DNA from: a virus
IMG/VR virus record: IMGVR_UViG_3300046808_000965
Coordinates: 1-23,052 of that record
Length of the DNA: 23,052 nt
Direction: 5' to 3' (one strand)
Shown: positions 7,250 to 12,723 of the stretch, in pieces
How the letters are laid out: the number at the start of each line of letters is the position of its first letter
Numbering within the stretch: position 1 is the first letter of the stretch
Program-made: the position numbers and the translations under genes
Notes under the pieces: generated by a model
What the model was told of the DNA's origin: nothing
What the model saw: only the letters and a program-made list of their open reading frames with translations
Database searches by the model: none

Positions 7250-7572
7250 TGGCCACCTCCGGCGGGGCTGACGGTGGCGGTGTATTCGGCGGGGTTGTTG
7301 AGCGATTCGCCGACTTGCTGGACGAGGTAGCTGCGGCCGTGGAAGTGGATCGATTCGCCACGGCGTGGGGCGCTCTCGAGGTCGCTGGCTTGAAAGCGGA
7401 CGGTGAACTCGCCACCCTGGCGGAGGCCGCCGCTTTCGAGATCGAAGGAGACGGCGACGGGGGAGATGCAGGCGCGGAGATCCTGCGCGCGGAATTTTAC
7501 CGGAATGCCGAGGAGCGAATTGCGCGCGGAGGCGGCGAGGGTTTCGAGGCGGCTCTTTTGAGATGGCGACAC
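7246..7572 (-). CDS. Putative head-closure / head-tail joining protein
   Basis: 108 residues. From about residue 35 the pattern VAVSFDLESGGLRQGGEFTV, then APRRGESIHFHGRSYLVQQV, looks like the small beta-barrel of head-tail joining proteins (lambda FII or SPP1 gp16 class), which close the portal after packaging. The start is GTG at 7572, embedded in a perfect hairpin. It is the first gene after a strong terminator behind the capsid gene, so its level is probably set lower than capsid. The family call rests on fold-like pattern and position. Confidence 0.6.
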   Translation of the reverse strand: MSPSQKSRLETLAASARNSLLGIPVKFRAQDLRACISPVAVSFDLESGGLRQGGEFTVRFQASDLESAPRRGESIHFHGRSYLVQQVGESLNNPAEYTATVSPAGGGQ

Positions 7573-7589
7573 GCTTCTCGCTGCGTGTC
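7568..7589 (-). promoter_or_regulatory. Hairpin enclosing the GTG start of the head-closure gene
   Basis: Minus-strand arms GACACGC and GCGTGTC form a perfect 7-bp stem with an 8-base loop. The GTG start (7572-7570) lies inside the second arm, and TTTGACAC (7585-7592) overlaps the first. The start codon would be masked in the RNA. Confidence 0.5.
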
Positions 7590-7590
7590 A

Positions 7591-7634
7591 AAAAGCAAAA
7601 CGCCCCGCCGGGAGTGAGAACCGGCGAGGCGTTT
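7591..7634 (-). terminator. Rho-independent terminator after the capsid gene
   Basis: The minus-strand RNA has arms AAACGCCTCGCCGG and CCGGCGGGGCGTTT (14 pairs including one G-U) around a 9-base loop, followed by TTTTGCTTTTT. It lies 29 bases past the capsid stop. It should cut or reduce read-through into the neck and tail genes, leaving a capsid-rich transcript. Confidence 0.85.
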
Positions 7635-7663
7635 GCGGGCTGGTGTTGTCGGGTGTCGGGTAA

Positions 7664-8509
7664 TTAGTCGACCATCAGGGCCATCGTGCCATCGGTGAGG
7701 CCGGCGGCTGCGCCGAACATCACTTCCAAGGAAGCGATGAGCGAGCGGGTGCTCTTGTCGCTATACACATTGTAAGCGATCGAGAGGCCGATCTGATCGA
7801 GGGTGACAGAGTCGCTGACGAGGTAGTCGTTATCCGCAAGGGCGGGGACGGCTGCGGCCATGACGAGCGCCTCTGGGGAGCATGCGAAGCCGTAGAGGCC
7901 CGCTTCACCGCCGAAGCTGGTGGCGTAGTGGACGCCGTTCTCGAAGCCGTAAGCTCCGTCGCCGAGGTTGAGGGCGGTGGTGCTGGTCGGGATGAGTTGG
8001 CTGTAAACAACGGGCGAGACAACGAGGCCTTTGCGGGCGCTCTTGTGGACGGCTGCCCACAGGCTGGCGAGGTCGCCGCTGGCGGCGTTCACGCTCGAGG
8101 GAGCTGCGGTGACAACGGCGGCGCCGAAGTTCGCGACAGTCACGGGAGTCGTGGCGAGGGTCCAGATTTTGTCCGCGATCGCATCCAAATTGATTTGGAT
8201 GAGGCGCTCCAAGCGGTGTGCAGATTGGAGGTCGCTGTAGCTGAGGCCGAAGGGCTGGTAGATGTGATCGAGCGAGACCGTGGCTTTGCCGAGGGTCGTG
8301 CCGCCGATCGAGTTGAAGGTGGTGGGGTTCACCGAGGTGCTGGCAGTCGCGGAAGCGATTGGCACATGGACGGTGTCTTTTGGCTTCTTAACATCCGAAG
8401 AGAAATCGGAGGCGAAGAGGTTGAGCGCGCTGAGGCGCTTGCTGAGGACGGTTTTGGTCTGCTGAGCGATGGAGTCAGCAACCAGGGCGCTGTCGAATGT
8501 ATTGGGCAT
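7664..8509 (-). CDS. Major capsid protein
   Basis: 281 residues. It follows the protease/scaffold gene, the regular head order, and is followed by a terminator. The sequence has an N-terminal helical arm (QQTKTVLSKRLSALNLFASDFS), an extended region around KKPKDTVHVPIASATASTS, a helical spine-like segment (RLERLIQINLDAIADKIWTLA) and a beta-rich C-terminal part, consistent with an HK97-type shell fold. Its C/A-rich leader, with CCAACC repeats and no Shine-Dalgarno, is the longest in the window. The capsid call rests on order, size and overall pattern; no specific family signature is certain. Confidence 0.85.
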   Translation of the reverse strand: MPNTFDSALVADSIAQQTKTVLSKRLSALNLFASDFSSDVKKPKDTVHVPIASATASTSVNPTTFNSIGGTTLGKATVSLDHIYQPFGLSYSDLQSAHRLERLIQINLDAIADKIWTLATTPVTVANFGAAVVTAAPSSVNAASGDLASLWAAVHKSARKGLVVSPVVYSQLIPTSTTALNLGDGAYGFENGVHYATSFGGEAGLYGFACSPEALVMAAAVPALADNDYLVSDSVTLDQIGLSIAYNVYSDKSTRSLIASLEVMFGAAAGLTDGTMALMVD

Positions 8510-8541
8510 TTTGTTGGTGTTGGGTTGGTGGTTGGGTTCTC
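8510..8541 (-). promoter_or_regulatory. C/A-rich leader of the capsid gene
   Basis: Directly before the ATG lie repeats of the kind AACCCAACCACCAACCCAAC, ending in ACCAACAAA, with almost no G for about 28 bases. An AAGGAG element is present but roughly 30 bases upstream, too far for a normal Shine-Dalgarno. Confidence 0.55.
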
Positions 8542-8547
8542 CTTGGC

Positions 8548-9645
8548 TCAGGCCTTGGAAATTTTATTGCGGTGCTGCCAGATGGCGGCTTTGTGTTTTT
8601 CGAAGAGGAGCGAGGCGGCTTTGCGGTCGCCGGCCTCGACTGCGGCCAGGTATTCGGCAACGGGATCGGCTGCCTCTGACGCGGAATTTTCGATGAGTGG
8701 GACGATGCGGGCGGGAGCGAGGCCGAGGCTGCGCTCGAGGCGGGCGAGGTCTTGGGTGACGCCGTCGAACTTCGCCCGGTAGGCGGAGGCTTCGGCGAGG
8801 GCGCTGTCTAGCTTCGCAGAGAGTTCGTTGTATTTGGCGAGGATGGAGTCGGCGGCGCTGGCCTTGGCTTGCGGCTCGGCGACTGGCTCGGCGGGGATTT
8901 CCTCAACGACCGGCTCGGCGGCGACTTCTTCCGAGACGGGAGTCTCGATGACTTCGGGCGCGGGAGTTTCGGCGTTTTCGCTCACGATGCTAGCCTCGGG
9001 GGTCTCGACGACCTCGGGCTGTTCGGGCGTTTCGGTGACTACTGGTTCGGTCATGCCCTTGGCGAATTTGTCAAATCGAGCGCGCAAACTTTCCGGTGTT
9101 GCGGTGGCTGCGGCGGCCACGCCTTCCTCGATGGCGTCGGCAAATCCGAGCGCGACGGCTTCGACGGCATCGAGCCAGGTCTCGGCATCCATCATCTCGG
9201 CGACTTGGTTTTGATCCATGCCGGTCTTCCGCACATACGCGTTGACGAGGGTGCTCTTCAGTTTGTCGAGGAGGTCGGCTTCTTTGCGGAGCTGGTCGGC
9301 ATCGCCAGCAGAAATCGTCCACGGGTTGTGGATCATCATGAGGGCGTTGTCGGCGATGTAGACTGGCGCTCCGGCCATGGCGATGACGCTGGCCATCGAG
9401 GCGGCGAGCGCGTCGATGTGGACGGTCAGCCCGCCTTTGTGGCGGCGAAGTGAGTTGTAGATGGCGGAACCTTCGATAACCGATCCACCGGGTGAATTGA
9501 TCCGAAGATGGATGTGTTGGCCGTCGAGCTTGGCGAGGTCGGAGAGGAATTCTTTTGAGCCTGCGCCGAAAGCACCGACCTCGTCATAGAGATGAATCGT
9601 TGCTGTGCCGTCGTTGGATTTTTCCAAAGCATAAAATTTGGTCAT
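8548..9645 (-). CDS. ClpP-like prohead protease fused to scaffold-like C-terminus
   Basis: 365 residues from the ATG at 9645, which shares ATGA with the portal stop. Residues 1-172 are a ClpP-fold serine protease: INSPGGSV oxyanion region (50-57), nucleophile Ser83 in AASMAS, His106 in MMIHNP, and an acidic third residue (Asp153 or Glu155) in MMDAETWLDA. From about 190 to 280 there is a Pro/Glu/Val-rich linker, then a charged coiled coil (about 285-335) and a short basic tail. This arrangement is known in phages where the protease cleaves its own scaffold during head maturation. The C-terminus as scaffold is inference from composition and the lack of a separate scaffold gene. Confidence 0.9.
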   Translation of the reverse strand: MTKFYALEKSNDGTATIHLYDEVGAFGAGSKEFLSDLAKLDGQHIHLRINSPGGSVIEGSAIYNSLRRHKGGLTVHIDALAASMASVIAMAGAPVYIADNALMMIHNPWTISAGDADQLRKEADLLDKLKSTLVNAYVRKTGMDQNQVAEMMDAETWLDAVEAVALGFADAIEEGVAAAATATPESLRARFDKFAKGMTEPVVTETPEQPEVVETPEASIVSENAETPAPEVIETPVSEEVAAEPVVEEIPAEPVAEPQAKASAADSILAKYNELSAKLDSALAEASAYRAKFDGVTQDLARLERSLGLAPARIVPLIENSASEAADPVAEYLAAVEAGDRKAASLLFEKHKAAIWQHRNKISKA

Positions 9646-11096
9646 GATGGGATTGGGGTTGAGGTGAGTTGGCTTTGCTGGTTGGGGAAGACTTGGCCGA
9701 GGTCGAGGCCGAGGGCTTCGCACTTGGCTTTGCGGCGGACATAGGAGGCGAGGATGTCGTCCTCTTCGGCTTCGGCATCGAGGCCGTGCATGTTGCAGTA
9801 GCGCTCCCAGCTCAGATACCCGGAGTCGAGGAGCTGGGCATACAACCTGCCATCTCTCCCATTATCGACCGTGATCTTGCGGGGGGTGACCCACTCGACG
9901 CGCCACCAATCATCGCCGGGATAGGGCAGGCGACCGGCTTGGATTTCCTGCCACACCCAGTATTTCCACGCGGGGAAACAGAATTGATCGATGACCATCT
10001 GCTGAATGCGGTCGAGGAAGTTCTGCGCGACTTCGAGGAGGGCGCGGGTCTCGGTGCCTGCGAGGCCGACGAGTAGCATCATTGCCTCTGGAGGCACGCC
10101 AACAGCGCGGGCGATGTCGCTCGTGTAGTCGCGCATGAGCGGCTCAAACCAAGCGCCTGGAGATTCGTTTTTGAAACTCTGGATAGACTCGCCCGGCTTT
10201 AGGCGGGCGATGATGTTCCCATTGTAAAGGTTGTCCGTGCTGATTTCGTCACCTGCGGAATTGGTGATCCTTGTCGCGCCGAGGCCGATTTTTTGCGCTT
10301 CGTTGCTGTTGATGACATAGCCAATCTGCGCCTGCATTTTGGTGCTGCCTTTTGCGTAGGCTTTCGTCTCGCTTTGGTCTTGCGCGGGGATGATGGCGGA
10401 GTGGAGCCACGAGACTCCGCGCGGCTGGCCGATCCGGCGGACATGGCGGATGTGCATCATGTCGTCGGCGGGGACATCGACGAATTTGCCGTTGGTGCGG
10501 TCGGTGATGACGCGGTAGCTGCGGGGCGCGCCAAAGCGGTCGAGGAGGAGGCCGTCGAAAGCGTAGTCGGGGGAGTTCAGCGTATTGCCGACGCTCTCGC
10601 CGCCGATGAAGCGGAAGCGTGCGCCGTCGGTGCCGGTGACGAGCTTCTGCGCGAAGACATCGCCATCGAGTGCGACCTGTCGGACGATGAGGGATTGCGC
10701 GGAGTAGAAATTGACGGAGTCGCTGGCGTCGAATGCCCAGGCTTCTCCGCAGGCGCGGTCCTCGAAATGGCGCTCGGCGATGCGGTTCCACGCGGGGTCG
10801 GTGGTGCGGGCTTTCGGGACGATGCCGAGGCCGATGGCGCGCTGAGCGATGTGCTCGATGATGTATGTGACAGAGGGGATGTTGTTGTAGAGCCAGCGGG
10901 CTTTGCGGATGAGCTCCTCGCGGGTGCGGGGCGTGACTTCGCGCTTGGGGTCAACGGTGTTGACGAAAATCAAGCTGCGGGCGGTCGAGTGCTCGGCGGC
11001 CTCGAACGCGGCGGCTTGGGCGTCTAGTTTGCGCGGACGGCCGGCGCCGGGGCGGGTGCCTCCCCATCCACTTGATTTCTTGATTTTCGAGGGCAT
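9642..11096 (-). CDS. Portal protein (lambda gpB family)
   Basis: 484 residues. Recognised by the lambda-type portal pattern: RARWLYNNIP-like helix near 68-74, IRHVRRIGQPRGVSWL (about 218-233), a long middle with MRDYTSDIARAVGVPPEAMMLL, and the aromatic WKYWVWQEIQAGRLP. The ring sits at one head vertex and is the DNA channel for the terminase. The N-terminus is odd: GWGGTRPGAGRPRK is an AT-hook-like basic motif not required in portals. The ATG at 11096 lies in the loop of a perfect hairpin. It is followed by the protease, as in lambda-type head modules. Confidence 0.93.
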   Translation of the reverse strand: MPSKIKKSSGWGGTRPGAGRPRKLDAQAAAFEAAEHSTARSLIFVNTVDPKREVTPRTREELIRKARWLYNNIPSVTYIIEHIAQRAIGLGIVPKARTTDPAWNRIAERHFEDRACGEAWAFDASDSVNFYSAQSLIVRQVALDGDVFAQKLVTGTDGARFRFIGGESVGNTLNSPDYAFDGLLLDRFGAPRSYRVITDRTNGKFVDVPADDMMHIRHVRRIGQPRGVSWLHSAIIPAQDQSETKAYAKGSTKMQAQIGYVINSNEAQKIGLGATRITNSAGDEISTDNLYNGNIIARLKPGESIQSFKNESPGAWFEPLMRDYTSDIARAVGVPPEAMMLLVGLAGTETRALLEVAQNFLDRIQQMVIDQFCFPAWKYWVWQEIQAGRLPYPGDDWWRVEWVTPRKITVDNGRDGRLYAQLLDSGYLSWERYCNMHGLDAEAEEDDILASYVRRKAKCEALGLDLGQVFPNQQSQLTSTPIPS

Positions 11097-11104
11097 TGCC
11101 CTCG
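11088..11104 (-). promoter_or_regulatory. Hairpin with portal start codon in its loop
   Basis: CGAGGGC-AAT-GCCCTCG on the minus strand is a perfect 7-bp stem. The A and T of the portal ATG are in the loop and its G is in the stem. TTTGACAC lies just upstream at 11110-11117, its TGA being the stop of the previous gene. Confidence 0.5.
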
Positions 11105-11112
11105 GCGGCGTG

Positions 11113-11388
11113 TCAAACGGGGGAGGTCACTGCGCCGAAGTTGGCGAAGGTGCCGAGCTGGCGGCCGTGGGTGCCTTCGGAGAGGAGTTCTTCGACGGCT
11201 TGGAGGAGGAGCCACTTGGGGAAAGAGACTTGGCCGGACGAGGATGTTCCTTCGGTGCCGATGCTGGTAATGACGACTTCCTCGGTGGCCGACGCGAAGG
11301 TCGAGAGCGCGAGGGCTTCGAGTTCGGCATTTGATTTTGTGCGGCGGAGGAAGGATTTCACGCCGGAGATTTTGTCGAGTTCGGTCAC
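11113..11388 (-). CDS. Small head-module protein upstream of portal (gpW position)
   Basis: 91 residues from a GTG at 11388. A basic helix (DKISGVKSFLRRTKSNAELEALAL) is followed by a short strand region (EEVVITSIGTEGTSSSGQVSF) and a second helix (PKWLLLQAVEELLSE). The helix-strand-helix order and place just before the portal recall lambda gpW, the small head-completion protein, but I see no firm sequence match. The stop TGA is part of TTTGACAC. The start codon is the end of a perfect hairpin. Confidence 0.6.
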   Translation of the reverse strand: MTELDKISGVKSFLRRTKSNAELEALALSTFASATEEVVITSIGTEGTSSSGQVSFPKWLLLQAVEELLSEGTHGRQLGTFANFGAVTSPV

Positions 11389-11403
11389 GCCGGAGGGGGC
11401 GTG
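11386..11403 (-). promoter_or_regulatory. Hairpin ending in the GTG start of the 91-aa gene
   Basis: Minus-strand CACGCC-CCCTCC-GGCGTG; the last three bases of the second arm are the GTG start codon. TTTGACAC (11401-11408) overlaps the first arm. Confidence 0.5.
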
Positions 11404-11693
11404 TCAAAAGATTAACCACGGAGGACACGGAGAGCACGGAGGGGGACGGGAGGGTTTGCGGAATTTGGCAAATCTGTCGGCGGGATGTTTAGATTTTGCC
11501 TTAAAACTCAAAGCACGCTTGAGCTTTGGCGTAAATTTTAAGCAAAGCGTGTTATACTCGTGAGCGAATAACCGGAATTTATACCTCGGCGCGGATAGTT
11601 TTGTCGGAAATTCGGGGGTGTTTTTCCGACATCGTGTAAAGGGATCGGCTTTTGTTTATCGCGTGCCGGGCGACATGATAAAAATCTGGCGAT
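11389..11693 (-). other. 305-bp gap without a convincing gene
   Basis: This stretch separates the RHH gene from the head genes and is more AT-rich than its surroundings. It holds the dispersed repeat at 11413-11444, an inverted repeat with arms CACGCTT and AAGCGTG separated by about 25 bases (about 11512-11550), and a 17-codon frame at 11579-11633 that I do not accept as a gene. TATAAC- and TATACT-like boxes occur near 11555 but lack good -35 partners. It is a plausible place for control of the head genes. Confidence 0.5.
11413..11444. repeat. Dispersed 'CCACGGAGGACACGGAG' repeat unit
   Basis: The plus strand reads TAACCACGGAGGACACGG followed by AGAGCACGGAGGG. Repeats of this wording are widely scattered in many bacterial genomes and are the source of spurious 'NHGGHGEHGG' proteins. 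Finding it in a phage intergenic gap suggests acquisition from a host chromosome. Its function is unknown. Confidence 0.6.
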
Positions 11694-11882
11694 TTATAGT
11701 TTCGACTCGATGTATTTCCCGCGACTCTGGTCGCCTCGGTCGCGGTCGAGCTTTTGCCAGCTCTCCGGTTGCATGGAGACGCTGCGGGTGACGGCTGTCC
11801 GGCCTTTGGCGTTTTTGTTTTTGCTTCCGGTTTTGCGGCCGGCACCTTTGCGCGGGCCGCCGTGGGTGGGCTTTTTGGTCAC
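11694..11882 (-). CDS. Small ribbon-helix-helix DNA-binding protein
   Basis: 62 residues. The N-terminus (THGGPRKGAGRKTGSKNK) is a basic GAGR motif; it is followed by TRSVSMQPESWQKLDRDRGDQSRGKYIESKL, the strand-helix-helix pattern of RHH (CopG/Arc-like) repressors, including the SRG turn before the last helix. The start is GTG at 11882 with a GTGA overlap to the upstream 52-aa gene. It is followed by a 305-bp gap carrying inverted repeats, so it may regulate the adjacent head operon. That role is inferred. Confidence 0.75.
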   Translation of the reverse strand: MTKKPTHGGPRKGAGRKTGSKNKNAKGRTAVTRSVSMQPESWQKLDRDRGDQSRGKYIESKL

Positions 11883-12037
11883 TTCTTGGCTTTTGAGGTT
11901 TTGAGGTTTTGGGCGAGGAGGATTTCTTCGGATTTTTGGATGGCGAAAGTCAGTTCCTCAAGCGTGTTTTTGAGCTGCTTGCCGAAGATCACGAAGTAGG
12001 CGAGCGCATTGTAGAGTTGTTTGTCGTTGGTTTTCAT
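11879..12037 (-). CDS. 52-aa hypothetical protein
   Basis: The 52-residue frame from ATG 12037 starts MKTNDKQLYNALAYFVIFGK and continues as an amphipathic helix (KNTLEELTFAIQKSEEILLAQ), ending in a Lys-rich tail. It overlaps the RHH gene by four bases (GTGA), which argues that it is real. The 16 bases 12039-12054 are identical to part of the chaperone leader. There is no Shine-Dalgarno. The function is unknown; a small helical partner of the RHH protein is conceivable. Confidence 0.65.
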   Translation of the reverse strand: MKTNDKQLYNALAYFVIFGKQLKNTLEELTFAIQKSEEILLAQNLKTSKAKK

Positions 12038-12059
12038 TTTTGTCGTGGGTTGGTGAAAT

Positions 12060-12326
12060 TTATTTTTTGGAAGTCCATTCGCCTGTTGTTCTAAGGGATT
12101 TTATCATCTCCCTCAAACCGGCATCAGCGGCGAGAAGCTTTTCAACCGCGTCGTCTTTGTCTTTAGCTTCAGTGGCCACCCATGATTTCGGCAAGCCACC
12201 TCGGCGGGCGTTGCAGTATCCCCATGAGAAACGAGTCTCGAAAACATAGCCAATTTGGACGCCATCAGCGGTGACTTTGAATGTTGCGCTGTCTTTGTGC
12301 TTTGTCGGTGTAGTTGTAATTTTCAT
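12060..12326 (-). CDS. Hypothetical 88-aa protein
   Basis: 88 residues from the ATG at 12326, beginning MKITTTPTKHKDSATFKVTADGV and ending TGEWTSKK. The N-terminal half looks like beta strands (FKVTADGVQIGYVFETRFSWG), the rest helical (DKDDAVEKLLAADAGLREMIKSL). The upstream bases are A/C-rich (ACGACAAAACAAAAAACC) with no Shine-Dalgarno. A promoter-like pair lies about 50 bases upstream, so this is probably the first gene of a transcript. DNA here is AT-rich. I do not recognise a family. Confidence 0.65.
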   Translation of the reverse strand: MKITTTPTKHKDSATFKVTADGVQIGYVFETRFSWGYCNARRGGLPKSWVATEAKDKDDAVEKLLAADAGLREMIKSLRTTGEWTSKK

Positions 12327-12372
12327 TTTTGGTTTTTTGTTTTGTCGTAGCCGTGGTGGCTTCGATATGGAC

Positions 12373-12400
12373 AATCTACACGCTCTTGATTTCTCGTCAA
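12373..12400 (-). promoter_or_regulatory. Candidate sigma-70-type promoter
   Basis: On the minus strand TTGACG (12400-12395) and TAGATT (12378-12373) are separated by 16 bases. An AT-rich tract immediately upstream (about 12401-12440) could act as an UP element. It points toward the 88-aa gene and the head genes beyond, about 45 bases before the ATG. Confidence 0.5.
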
Positions 12401-12473
12401 CAACTTTTTTTCAAATAAATGAAAATAATTTTGGTGGCTTGCGGAGCCGCTTAAAACCTAGCTCGGCGGGCGG

Positions 12474-12509
12474 GTTCGGGGAAAAGTTCGGGGAAAAGTT
12501 CGGTGAAAA
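12474..12509. repeat. Three tandem 12-bp repeats after the 70-aa gene
   Basis: The plus strand has GTTCGGGGAAAA twice and GTTCGGTGAAAA once, head to tail, adjoining the stop of the 70-aa gene. A short stem (GGCT/AGCC) follows about 30 bases further along the minus strand. The array could be a protein-binding or replication-slippage site. Confidence 0.7.
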
Positions 12510-12510
12510 G

Positions 12511-12723
12511 TTAGGACATCCCGAAGATTTTCATAAGGTCGGCAACGCCTTTTGAGTCGGTGACCGGCGGGGCTTCGTTCTCCTCTTCGCCTTCGTGCAG
12601 AGCCAGGTCCCATGTCTGATCGAACATCTTGCGGAGGCCGCGCGCGCTCATCGTCACATTGCCGTCTCCCGCGAAGCTGGGATTTTTTGCCGTGTATATT
12701 TTCCAGAGTTGGGATTTTTTCAT
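12511..12723 (-). CDS. Small terminase-adjacent protein (70 aa)
   Basis: 70 residues from ATG 12723, which shares ATGA with the large-terminase stop. The sequence runs MKKSQLWKIYTAKNPSF, then MSARGLRKMFDQTWDLA, with an acidic stretch (EGEEENEAPP) and a short C-terminal helix. Small proteins with this type of opening occur next to terminase genes in other phages; I recall the pattern but not a characterised role. Size and place also resemble lambda gpW, though the sequence does not clearly match. Tandem repeats lie directly behind its stop. Confidence 0.7.
   Translation of the reverse strand: MKKSQLWKIYTAKNPSFAGDGNVTMSARGLRKMFDQTWDLALHEGEEENEAPPVTDSKGVADLMKIFGMS

Noticed and set aside
7250-7591. 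Upstream extension of the tail terminator frame
   Set aside because: Arg/Pro-rich out-of-frame reading of the head-closure gene; the ATG at 7249 has GGAGG and an ATGA junction.
11579-11633. 17-codon frame MSEKHPRISDKTIRAEV
   Set aside because: It is very short, has no ribosome site and no coupling to neighbours, so it cannot be separated from chance.
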